Source: Parendozoicomonas callyspongiae
GTDB taxonomy: Bacteria > Pseudomonadota > Gammaproteobacteria > Pseudomonadales > Endozoicomonadaceae
Reading direction: 5' to 3'
DNA: 64,000 nucleotides
NCBI RefSeq assembly: GCF_023502345.1
Contig: NZ_JAMFLX010000005.1
Location: forward strand, 1-64,000
Within the stretch, counting starts at the first letter, position 1. The number at the start of each line of letters is the position of its first letter. A model generated the notes under the pieces. That model was not told the DNA's origin. It did no database searches and was given only the letters and a program-made list of their open reading frames with translations. Below, in pieces: positions 1-7,468 of this stretch. Made by a program: the position numbers and the translations under genes.

Positions 1-1
1 C

Positions 2-56
2 TTTAACAATGAACAACCCGGCCATACTCTGTATGGCCGGGTTGTTCATTGTTAAA
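2..56. terminator. Perfect 26-bp hairpin, terminator-like
   Basis: Positions 2-27 and 31-56 are exact reverse complements with a 3-nt loop (TCT). The GC-rich core (CCCGGCCATAC) is flanked by AT pairs. It lies 28 bases beyond the stop of the minus-strand kinase-like gene, so it most likely ends that transcript and perhaps a convergent one entering from the left. No long U-tract follows the stem on either strand, so termination is inferred from position and stability. Confidence 0.7.
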
Positions 57-83
57 CATCAATCAATTATGTGCACAATGGAA

Positions 84-2027
84 TTACTGTTCCATGTCTT
101 GAAGCCCTCTGGAAAAGTTCACGAATACTTCAAAAAGATCCGCATCAACACACTGGTCAGCTGCCATCATAATATCCTCTCTGGTAATACCTTCAACTTT
201 TGAAAGTGAATATATACCTTGTGCCATCATGGCCACATTTTGCACCAGCATTAGAAGCACACCAGATACCTCTGCACCATGCTTCGTTTCCATAAGGAGC
301 AGAGCCCTGCCTGCACATTTCATAAAGCAATTTATTAACTGCCTAGCTTGCGGTACAGTGAACTCCTCAAGATTATTAAACTGTTCTAATTCACTCTTCT
401 GCTCTTCCATCACCTGCTTGATAACATCTTCAATAGCTTCCTTGGACAACTTCTGCTGTGTTTTCTGATCTGATGCAAGCGCGCCTGCAATTCGGATTAC
501 GTTACGAACGGTGTTTTCCAGAATCAGTAACCCATTATCATCCGCGATAAATTCCATCTCATCAGGGTTAACAAGCTGCTGCTGACCTGCAACCATACCG
601 AGTATGTGTGTCGGTACAATCGTGGCACGGCCCCAGTCTATAAAGGTCACAGCATCAGGATTATCATTACTGCCCATGAAGTTTCCGAACTGGACATCTG
701 TATGGATAAAACCAGTTTTCGAAGCGGTTTTTAACCATGAGTTAGCAGCTGTCAGATAGAGTTTCAGTGCACGCTTTGGATCATTCTCCTTGATCTGAAG
801 CATGTTCCCACCATCAATGTAATCCATAACCAGCACGTCCTTGGTCGAGACATCTTTATGGATACCGGGTACTCTGGCTCGATCGGCCAAACCAAGCATC
901 TTGTTCGCTTCTTCAAAGGTTTCCATGTAGAACTTTTCATAGTCCAGGTCACACTCTTTCTCATAAGCTTCCAGAAACCAGTCAACCTTGTCACCTATAA
1001 CCTTTTTAAGTTCTTCAGGAATCATAAGCAGACCCAACAGCTCGAAATACATAGTGATAAACGCTCTGATTTCTGCGAACTCCGCTCGAGTACTACTCTT
1101 CACAATTTTAATAACAACATTTTGATCCGGTTCTCCGTTCTTCCCTTTGCGAACTGCTTTATGTACTTGAGCCACACTGCCCGTTCCAATTGGCTGAGGG
1201 TCAATGACAAACTCATCCCTGTGAGACTTTAGAACTTCATCAAACCTTTTATTCATAACCTCAGTTTTTTCAGCAGGACAATCATGAAGGAGATGCTCAA
1301 CAGCTTCCTCATATTCTGTTGGCAGTGCTCCCAACATGTACACACATTGGACAAATTTTATACCAATCGCTCCAAGTTTTTCTGCAGCCTTTGCAAATAG
1401 TTCTGGTGAAATTTCCTGATTACGTGATCTCTTATAAGCAACTTGAACAGCTACTGAACCGGCCTTCCATAATCCCCTGTGAGTATTAATCCAATGCTTA
1501 GTTGCACAAGCTACAACATTACTGGAATTCTCGATAACCTTGGCAGCATCCAGTGTCTGGATACCTTTCAGTGTTTTCTGTCTGAATTCAGCATACTCTC
1601 TTTCCTTTGCTGCAAGCTGTTCTGGTGTTGGATCTACGCCCATTGGCTCAGATCCATTCGCACCTGTACCACCTGTTTCCATTGGTTCAGGGCCAGTTGT
1701 ACCTGTAGTTGGTCCCTGAGATGTCGGTGTTGACGAAGCTGGCGTAGAGGCAGAGCTTCCAGGCTGCGGAATCTGATTAGCAGTAGAAGTCTGGACTGAA
1801 GCCTGTCGCTGCGCCCGAAGGTTTTTCCATTGATCCAAAGTGAGAGCATAACCCGCTGGATTATGTTGATGACGCCTTCTAAGCTGGCGGATTTCTTGAC
1901 GTCTTGTCTGCCTTGACCCCATTTTTCCTGCTTCTGGAGTTCCTGTTGAAGCATTAGGTGTAGTTGTTTGATCTGTACTGGTTGCTGGAACCGGCTGTAC
2001 AGGTGATTGACTTACATTGGCAGCCAT
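84..2027 (-). CDS. ABC1/UbiB-family atypical kinase-like protein with disordered N-terminus
   Basis: 647 aa. Residues about 1-145 are low-complexity, rich in Thr, Pro, Gln, Ser and Gly, with a basic patch at 38-53. The rest carries degenerate ABC1 (AarF/UbiB/COQ8) kinase signatures: LGAIGIKFVQ at 218-227 in place of the KxGQ helix (Gly replaced by Val), an Ala/Ser loop GTGSVAQVH at 281-289, a candidate ATP lysine K307 in VVIKIVK, the catalytic-loop equivalent H442-x-D444...N449, and IDWG at 463-466 in place of DFG. The family binds ATP and usually supports ubiquinone synthesis, but those proteins lack such an N-terminal tail, so UbiB itself is unlikely. No signal peptide or membrane helix is obvious. 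An SD-like GGGGA lies about 8 bases before the ATG. Family call fairly sure; substrate and location unknown. Confidence 0.8.
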   Translation of the reverse strand: MAANVSQSPVQPVPATSTDQTTTPNASTGTPEAGKMGSRQTRRQEIRQLRRRHQHNPAGYALTLDQWKNLRAQRQASVQTSTANQIPQPGSSASTPASSTPTSQGPTTGTTGPEPMETGGTGANGSEPMGVDPTPEQLAAKEREYAEFRQKTLKGIQTLDAAKVIENSSNVVACATKHWINTHRGLWKAGSVAVQVAYKRSRNQEISPELFAKAAEKLGAIGIKFVQCVYMLGALPTEYEEAVEHLLHDCPAEKTEVMNKRFDEVLKSHRDEFVIDPQPIGTGSVAQVHKAVRKGKNGEPDQNVVIKIVKSSTRAEFAEIRAFITMYFELLGLLMIPEELKKVIGDKVDWFLEAYEKECDLDYEKFYMETFEEANKMLGLADRARVPGIHKDVSTKDVLVMDYIDGGNMLQIKENDPKRALKLYLTAANSWLKTASKTGFIHTDVQFGNFMGSNDNPDAVTFIDWGRATIVPTHILGMVAGQQQLVNPDEMEFIADDNGLLILENTVRNVIRIAGALASDQKTQQKLSKEAIEDVIKQVMEEQKSELEQFNNLEEFTVPQARQLINCFMKCAGRALLLMETKHGAEVSGVLLMLVQNVAMMAQGIYSLSKVEGITREDIMMAADQCVDADLFEVFVNFSRGLQDMEQ

Positions 2028-2183
2028 TTTTCTTTCCCCATTTATGGATTTAATAACAAGCGGGGATATAGAGCCTGCACTGTAAAATTTGTTTCAACAG
2101 AGGTGTTAGCAGGGATAACCAAAAAGGTGCCCGACCGGACACCATTGAAATAAAATAGTGTATTTACAATAACTTTATCGCGG

Positions 2184-2657
2184 TCAGCATTGGCTGCTGC
2201 ACTCAGAATGGCGGCCAAAAATTGCTGCTTCCAGATTACTTGATGGCTTGCCAAGATCGGCTGGAAAATCTGCCGCCAGCCAGGAGAAATAGCCGTCACG
2301 GTAATAATAGATATTTTTATAGCCCCATGCAGAGGCCATATAAGTAGCCATGGCTGCCCGCATCGAGTGTGGACCATTGCCATAGATCACGACCGGATCA
2401 TCCCGCTCCACAAAGCCCTCATACCGGAGAAGGCTGAACGTTGACCGCAGATCAAAATGATGAGCGCCTTTGACCCGCCCCCAGCGCCACTTATTCCGGT
2501 TTCGAACATCAATAAAGGTTGTTCCCTGTTCAAAAAGCTCTCGTGCTTTGAGGGTGTCAATAGTGATGGCCCCATCAACAGAAGCCGGGGCTTCACCTGC
2601 CAGAGGCCGGGAAGCCACACCCAAAAAAAACAGAGTAAACATCAGAAGCCGCATCAT
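2184..2657 (-). CDS. Exported rhodanese-fold protein lacking the catalytic cysteine
   Basis: 157 aa from the ATG at 2657, which has AAGGA upstream; an in-frame ATG at 2690 has no such site. A hydrophobic signal sequence (MRLLMFTLFFLGVASRPLAG) is followed by one rhodanese domain: IDVRN with a WRWGRVKGAHHF strand-turn, and VVIYGNGPHS where active rhodaneses have VVYCxxGxRS. The sulfur-accepting Cys position is Gly, so persulfide transfer is unlikely; such domains often serve as binding or structural modules. It ends in a Cys-containing tail (HSECSSQC). It lies 50 bases after fliA on the same strand and could be cotranscribed. Function unknown. Confidence 0.75.
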   Translation of the reverse strand: MMRLLMFTLFFLGVASRPLAGEAPASVDGAITIDTLKARELFEQGTTFIDVRNRNKWRWGRVKGAHHFDLRSTFSLLRYEGFVERDDPVVIYGNGPHSMRAAMATYMASAWGYKNIYYYRDGYFSWLAADFPADLGKPSSNLEAAIFGRHSECSSQC

Positions 2658-2707
2658 AATGACATCCTTGTCTTGGGATTCTGGATCCATCTAAACCCTG
2701 AAGAGAA

Positions 2708-3448
2708 TCACTTCCAGTTCTGCAGCCTGCCGCGTAAGCGCAGAGCCGCCTGACTGTGAATCTGGCTCACTCTGGATTCACTGACTCCCAGAAGTTTGCC
2801 AATCTCTTTCAGGTTTAACTCCTTTTCATAATAGAGAGTTAAAACCAGTTGTTCCCTTTCAGGCAAGGTTTTTATCGCATTCAGCAGCGCCTGTCGGAAT
2901 TTTTCATCCTGGAGGTCTGCATCCGGCGTATTTCCATCACCTGGACGCTGTAACCGGGATTCCTCACTGTCGAACATATCCTCGAAACTGAACAGGCGGC
3001 AACCCCTGAGATCCTTAACCATATTAAAGTACTCATCGAGGGAGACCTGCAGCTCTGCCGCCACCTCAGCATCCCTGGCATCCCTACCAAGCCGGGCTTC
3101 AACATGCTGAATGGCTTCACTGACCCGTCTGGAGTTGCGATAAACTGAACGAGGCCCCCAGTCACCACGGCGGATCTCATCAAGCATGGCTCCACGTATG
3201 CGAATACCGGCAAAGGTCTCAAAACTGGCACCTTTGGAGGCATCATACTTTCCTGCTGCTTCCAGCAAACCGACCATTCCTGCCTGAACCAGATCATCAA
3301 CCTGAACACTGGCTGGCATTCTGGCAGACAGGTGGCGGGCTATTCTTTTCACCAGCGGTGCATGCTTGGTAACTGTTTCCGTACGCTCGGCAAGGCTCAG
3401 CTGCTTACGTTTACTGTTGTCATTGGAGTTTTGTACCAGAGCTTCCAT
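2708..3448 (-). CDS. fliA: Flagellar sigma factor FliA (sigma-28)
   Basis: 246 aa, RNA polymerase sigma factor for late flagellar and chemotaxis genes. Conserved regions run in order: region 2 (PLVKRIARHL ... VDDLVQAGMVGLLEAAGKYD), region 3, and region 4 (LPEREQLVLTLYYEKELNLKEIG, then the helix-turn-helix GVSESRVSQIHSQA). The start is set at the ATG at 3448 because AGGAGG (plus-strand 3458-3463) sits 9 bases upstream; an in-frame ATG at 3469 lies inside flhG. The gene starts 2 bases after the flhG stop, so the two are cotranscribed and probably translationally coupled, the usual order in Pseudomonas-type flagellar clusters. Confidence 0.96.
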   Translation of the reverse strand: MEALVQNSNDNSKRKQLSLAERTETVTKHAPLVKRIARHLSARMPASVQVDDLVQAGMVGLLEAAGKYDASKGASFETFAGIRIRGAMLDEIRRGDWGPRSVYRNSRRVSEAIQHVEARLGRDARDAEVAAELQVSLDEYFNMVKDLRGCRLFSFEDMFDSEESRLQRPGDGNTPDADLQDEKFRQALLNAIKTLPEREQLVLTLYYEKELNLKEIGKLLGVSESRVSQIHSQAALRLRGRLQNWK

Positions 3449-3450
3449 TC

Positions 3451-4269
3451 TCAGATTCCTCCTGCACAAACAGTCTGTTCAAGAAAGAACGTCATACCAC
3501 CCGGAACAGCCCTGCTCAGGCGACGACGATCAAGTGTTTCTGCCAGAAGCTGCAGGGACCGTGCTGCCCTGGAGTCCGGTCTTGACTGCATAATGGTCTG
3601 ATAGTTAACACTGGATTTGGCGATATCCTGATCAAACGGCACCTGCCCACAATGACGAAGAACCAGATCCTGGTCGAAACCCAGTTTCTCCTGCAAAGCT
3701 TCCATCAGGGCATGTCCTTCCCTCTGCCGCTTGATCATATTGGTAACAATGCCGAACTGCTGAATACCACAGAAATTACGAAGGGAACGTATGTAGTCAG
3801 CAGCATCAGCCTGAGCAACCGGATCAGGTGTCAGCACAACCATAACTTCACCTGCAGCCTGTGCCAGCTGAAGGTCGGTAGGTGACAACCCTCCAGATGT
3901 ATCAATAAGGAGGTAATCAATTTCCCCTGCCAGCTGGTCTATAGCATGAATCAGCCCTGACATACGTCCATGGCAGAGTTCAGCATCTTCTGGCTTACCA
4001 CGGCCACCGGGAATTAACTGTACCCCTTCAGCCCCGGTAATCAGGGTTTCTGAAACAGTGCATTTCCCGGCCAAAACATCAGAAATAGTCTTTTCTGGTT
4101 GCTGTCCGGTTAATAACTCAATATTAGCGAGACCAAAGTCGGCATCGAGAATAACAACTCGTCGTCCCATACGTGCCAGTGCTTCGGCGAGATTCAGTGT
4201 CAGAAAGCTTTTCCCAACACCACCCTTGCCACTGGCAAGGGCAATAACTCTTGCAGGTTTCACGTCCAT
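3451..4269 (-). CDS. flhG: MinD-like ATPase FlhG/FleN controlling flagellar number
   Basis: 272 aa ParA/MinD-superfamily ATPase. The deviant Walker A KGGVGKS is at about residues 15-21, followed by the switch motif DADFGLANIE and Walker B-like IDTSGG. FlhG/FleN limits flagellar number and antagonises the activator FleQ, whose gene lies nearby. AAAGGA is only 2 bases from the ATG at 4269, so the in-frame GTG at 4263, two codons later with better spacing, may be the true start. flhF, normally directly upstream of flhG, is missing; instead there is a spacer of more than 400 bases with a large dyad. Confidence 0.95.
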   Translation of the reverse strand: MDVKPARVIALASGKGGVGKSFLTLNLAEALARMGRRVVILDADFGLANIELLTGQQPEKTISDVLAGKCTVSETLITGAEGVQLIPGGRGKPEDAELCHGRMSGLIHAIDQLAGEIDYLLIDTSGGLSPTDLQLAQAAGEVMVVLTPDPVAQADAADYIRSLRNFCGIQQFGIVTNMIKRQREGHALMEALQEKLGFDQDLVLRHCGQVPFDQDIAKSSVNYQTIMQSRPDSRAARSLQLLAETLDRRRLSRAVPGGMTFFLEQTVCAGGI

Positions 4270-4277
4270 AGTCCTTT

Positions 4278-4366
4278 ATGATTCACTCCAAATAGATAGG
4301 GTTGTGCGCCATCCTTGGCGCGAACAATCTATCTATTGCAGTGACTGTGCCAACTTGTGAATCATA
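4278..4366. repeat. Nested inverted repeat in the flhG leader
   Basis: Outer arms TATGATTCAC (4278-4287) and GTGAATCATA (4357-4366) are exact complements. Inner arms 4291-4311 and 4315-4336 are imperfect complements around TTGGCGC/GCGCCA. The unit would fold into one long hairpin and ends next to the flhG ribosome-binding site. It could be a small mobile palindrome, an RNA processing site or a regulatory element; no family recognised. Confidence 0.6.
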
Positions 4367-4636
4367 GAGAGAAATAAGCCACAAAACTCCTAAATCAATG
4401 TTTTAAAAGAATAAATTAAACGACTACTGAAGAGTTCATTCCTAGAGAATACAGATCAGAACCGGTTTTCTCGATTGGATTTTGACATGTCAAAACAGCA
4501 ACGCCAGTTAACTGCCGTGATTAAAAAATCACGGCGTACTTCTTCGTCAGTTACCTGTCGTTTATAAGAAAATATTTTGCTTAATTCAGAAGAGATGTCG
4601 TGTATAAGTGCAATAAGAAAGAGCTAAAGAAATACA

Positions 4637-4667
4637 GCTGAAACGCTATCCAAGACAGCGTTTCAGC
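4637..4667 (-). terminator. Probable terminator after fleQ-fliO
   Basis: An 11-bp perfect stem (GCTGAAACGCT/AGCGTTTCAGC) with a 9-nt loop lies 37 bases past the fliO stop. On the minus strand a U-rich stretch (TGTATTTCTTT) follows. Confidence 0.55.
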
Positions 4668-4703
4668 AAGTAATAAGAAGAGGCTTTAAAAAGAGGGGGT
4701 AAT

Positions 4704-5147
4704 TCAGGGTTTCAGCAAATCTTTGAACTTTTTGATTGAACGACTATCTGGCTCATTCTGGGGAAGTAACTGCTCATAATCTCCAAGCAATACGATTTTA
4801 CCCGGAGAGACTCCCAGCAGAAGTTGCCGTTCACCAGCCTGTACAACGACAACGCGATCTCTTCCTCCTAAAGGCAATGCAGAGATCACTTTCATGCCAG
4901 CAGTACCAGGAGCAAGGCCTGGCTGCCAGCGCTTAAGCATCCAGGAGCAGAAAAACAGCAGACAGATAACTAATACGAAAATAGCAATAGACTGCATCAG
5001 CTCCCAGAAGTCAGGCCCCTGATTTTGGGTCTCACTATCAGTACTTGGAATTATCGTATTGATAGAGACAGGTTCACCACCGAAAACCAGTGATGAACCC
5101 GCTAATAGAAAAGTCTTAAGAAGAAGGAGAGTTATCTGTCTGTTCAT
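4704..5147 (-). CDS. fliO: Flagellar export apparatus protein FliO
   Basis: 147 aa. An N-terminal signal-like helix (TLLLLKTFLLAGSSLVFGG), a periplasmic linker, a second membrane helix at about residues 52-70 (SIAIFVLVICLLFFCSWML), then a cytoplasmic FliO domain with the diagnostic pattern ISALPLGGRDRVVVVQAGERQ...LLGVSPGKI. FliO helps assemble the FliP/Q/R export gate. It overlaps the end of fleQ by 32 bases, implying coupling. It is usually found in fliL-fliMNOPQR, so a fliO next to fleQ without those partners is unusual. Confidence 0.88.
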   Translation of the reverse strand: MNRQITLLLLKTFLLAGSSLVFGGEPVSINTIIPSTDSETQNQGPDFWELMQSIAIFVLVICLLFFCSWMLKRWQPGLAPGTAGMKVISALPLGGRDRVVVVQAGERQLLLGVSPGKIVLLGDYEQLLPQNEPDSRSIKKFKDLLKP

Positions 5148-6573
5148 AGCGATTCAGGCCATACTTCCTCATTTTTTCTACCAGAGTAGTACGTCGCACC
5201 TGCAGTTTGTCTGCAGCGCGTGCCACAACATTACTGCAATCATCCAGTGCCTGCCTGATCAGCTTACGCTCAAGGTCTGACAAAAACTCTTTCAGGTTCA
5301 GACCATTAACCGGCAATACCGCCAGTTCATCTAGTCCGCCAATACCGGGAGGTTGAATAGTTGTCGGGAACATTTCGGCAACCCCCGATTCCTGAGAGTT
5401 CTCTGTTGATGCCTTGCGGAACCGCCCAGGCAACTCATCAAGACCAATCACTCCCATTGGGTACATGATCGCCAGGCGCTCGACAAGATTGGCCAGCTCC
5501 CTGACATTTCCCGGCCACTCATAGCGACAAAGAGAAAGAATAGCGGCAGAACTGAAGCGTACAGAACCACGCTGCTCGCGCTCCATTCGATTAATCAGAT
5601 CATTCAAGATCAGGGGAACATCTTCAACCCGATTTCTAAGGGCTGACATTTCGATTGGGAACACATTCAAGCGGTAGTAAAGATCTTCCCGGAATTTTCC
5701 TTCCGCTACCATCTCTTCCAGATTGCAGTGTGTTGCCGCAATAATCCTGACATCTGCATCAATTGATGCCGTACCACCCACCCGCTCAAATTTCTTTTCC
5801 TGCAGCACTCTAAGAAGCTTCACTTGCATAGTGAGAGGCATATCACCGATCTCATCCAGAAACAGTGTTCCACCTTCAGCGAGTTCGAAACGGCCTTTAC
5901 GCGCTGCAATCGCGCCGGTAAACGCCCCTTTTTCGTGGCCGAACAATTCACTTTCAAGCAAATCCGGAGGAATAGCACCACAGTTAACCGGTACAAATGG
6001 CTTCTCTTTTCTGGAGGAGTGCTCGTGGAGATTACAAGCTACAACTTCCTTGCCCGTGCCGGATTCACCGGTAATCAGGACATTGACATCTTTGTCCATC
6101 ACCTGGGCCATCAGCACACGAACATGGCGAATACTGCGACTGTTACCAACCAGGTTCCGAAACAGCTGAGCATCGTGATGGCCGGCCAGAACCTGTCCCT
6201 GACGGCAGTGAATCCTGTACACCTGCACCATATGCAGGGCATCAACAATCTGGCTGTATGTCAGCGGATGTTCCAGCTCCCCAACCACCTGCCGACGCAG
6301 GCTACCTTGAAGGCCTACCCGGCTGAAAGATCCATTGATAAGGATTGGCAAAGCCGGACAGTGCCGGTTGAGCTGTTTTAAGATATCGAGAGTGCGTGGT
6401 GAGCGGCCAACAATAACTGCCAGGCAGTCCTCTGGAGCCACAGTGATACGTGTTTCCCAGCCACCGGCTCCGGAGAGCACGATATCATGACCCAGGAATT
6501 CAAGAATTGTACGGAGCTTGTGCCTCTGCTGCTGGTCATCTTCGATGACGAGTATCCGGCTTGAATCACCCAT
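5116..6573 (-). CDS. fleQ: Sigma-54-dependent flagellar master regulator FleQ/FlrA
   Basis: 485 aa from the ATG at 6573; in-frame alternatives at 6585 (ATG) and 6615 (TTG) have no better ribosome site. The N-terminal receiver-like domain (RILVIEDDQQQRHKL) lacks the phospho-acceptor Asp, with VIVGRSP at that position, as is typical of FleQ. A central AAA+ domain follows with GESGTGKE, the sigma-54 contact GAFTGA and Walker B GGTLFLDEIGDM. A C-terminal Fis-type helix-turn-helix is formed by NVVARAADKLQVRRTTL. It should activate sigma-54 flagellar promoters and may bind c-di-GMP (family knowledge). FlhG, encoded downstream, is its usual antagonist. Confidence 0.93.
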   Translation of the reverse strand: MGDSSRILVIEDDQQQRHKLRTILEFLGHDIVLSGAGGWETRITVAPEDCLAVIVGRSPRTLDILKQLNRHCPALPILINGSFSRVGLQGSLRRQVVGELEHPLTYSQIVDALHMVQVYRIHCRQGQVLAGHHDAQLFRNLVGNSRSIRHVRVLMAQVMDKDVNVLITGESGTGKEVVACNLHEHSSRKEKPFVPVNCGAIPPDLLESELFGHEKGAFTGAIAARKGRFELAEGGTLFLDEIGDMPLTMQVKLLRVLQEKKFERVGGTASIDADVRIIAATHCNLEEMVAEGKFREDLYYRLNVFPIEMSALRNRVEDVPLILNDLINRMEREQRGSVRFSSAAILSLCRYEWPGNVRELANLVERLAIMYPMGVIGLDELPGRFRKASTENSQESGVAEMFPTTIQPPGIGGLDELAVLPVNGLNLKEFLSDLERKLIRQALDDCSNVVARAADKLQVRRTTLVEKMRKYGLNRYEQTDNSPSS

Positions 6574-6752
6574 GTTGCTAATCATCCATGTCTTGCAATG
6601 ACTCTGTCGGGACAAACAGCAGCACGATAGAGACGTGAATAAAGCTGAAACGTCGTTTAGACGCGTTTATTACCAGTTAAGGCGGTAGCTTTTGGTTCGT
6701 CAAACCATGACCAGAAATGTTGTAATAATTCCCTAACAGAATGATTTCAGAC

Positions 6753-6776
6753 AAAAAAAACGCCATATCAATGGCG
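6753..6776 (-). terminator. Rho-independent terminator of the acidic-protein gene
   Basis: Stem CGCCAT/ATGGCG (6761-6766 with 6771-6776) with loop ATCA, followed on the minus strand by eight T (plus-strand A at 6753-6760). It lies about 100 bases beyond the stop at 6880. Confidence 0.8.
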
Positions 6777-6879
6777 GTTAAGCAGTACAGATTGCATGTA
6801 TAACGTGCCCCTGTCACCAGGAAAGACATCTCATAATTTCACTTCGATAATTCACTTATGAATGACACCCTGTGCTGAG

Positions 6880-7395
6880 TCAATAAAGCTCATCTTCACC
6901 CTCATATTCTGCATCGGCTCCATACTCATCATACAAATCATATTCTTCTTCATTTTCTTCAAGGCCTCCATCATTTTCCGGCACAAACTCGTCTGTTCCA
7001 TTATTAATATCTGACTCGATGGGCTGCCAGCCGGAATCCAGTGATTCATTGCGTTGCTGCCCGGGGCGGTCTTTTGAATTTCGACCATAACTCCTCTGAG
7101 GCTGCTCTGCTCCCTCTCCATCCATTTGATCATACTGGTATTCTTCTGGCAGTCCCGGCTCATCTTCAGGGCTTAACGACTCTTCTTCCTCTTCATACTC
7201 CTGATACCCGCTGTTTTCATAATCCTCATCTTCATCCAGATAATTCTCAGGATCATCCCAGGTTTCATACCCTGTTGAATCAGAGTCATCAGACCACCCC
7301 CAGCCTTCTTCATCAGCCAGAACAAGCAGGAAAGGAATAGCAACTGCCAGCACCAAAACAATCAGTAAACCTGTCAGTATTTTTCTTCTACTCAT
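6880..7395 (-). CDS. Membrane-anchored, extremely acidic hypothetical protein
   Basis: 171 aa, not recognised. A short basic start (MSRRK) and one hydrophobic helix (about residues 6-26, LTGLLIVLVLAVAIPFLLVL) precede about 145 residues dominated by Glu, Asp, Tyr, Gly and Asn with almost no hydrophobic core, so the exterior is probably disordered and strongly negative. It could be a periplasmic or surface polyanion, for example a cation-binding or spacer protein (inference). It is flanked by terminators (6753-6776 and 7431-7452), so it is probably a single-gene unit. The clear terminator and membrane anchor support it being real. Confidence 0.65.
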   Translation of the reverse strand: MSRRKILTGLLIVLVLAVAIPFLLVLADEEGWGWSDDSDSTGYETWDDPENYLDEDEDYENSGYQEYEEEEESLSPEDEPGLPEEYQYDQMDGEGAEQPQRSYGRNSKDRPGQQRNESLDSGWQPIESDINNGTDEFVPENDGGLEENEEEYDLYDEYGADAEYEGEDELY

Positions 7396-7430
7396 CCCTA
7401 AGCAACCCGAACGAAAGATACATTGAAATA

Positions 7431-7452
7431 AAAAGCGGCCATGGCCGCTTTT
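7431..7452. terminator. Bidirectional terminator after the autotransporter
   Basis: Perfect palindrome AAAAGCGGCC..GGCCGCTTTT centred at 7441-7442, 17 bases beyond the autotransporter stop. A/T runs on both sides allow termination in either direction. Confidence 0.85.
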
Positions 7453-7468
7453 TATTGAGGTTATTCAA

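Larger units (their letters stand above)
4270..4703. other. 434-bp spacer between fliO and flhG
   Basis: No coding region recognised. The spacer holds a nested dyad next to flhG (4278-4366), a 9-bp stem with AAAA loop at 4514-4535 (GCCGTGATT/AATCACGGC), and an 11-bp stem at 4637-4667 just after fliO. In many relatives flhA and flhF lie at this position, so it may be a deletion or rearrangement scar (inference). Confidence 0.6.

Noticed and set aside
2042-2383. 113-codon frame overlapping the rhodanese-like gene
   Set aside because: Different frame over the rhodanese domain; the rhodanese frame has a signal peptide, ribosome site and family motifs.
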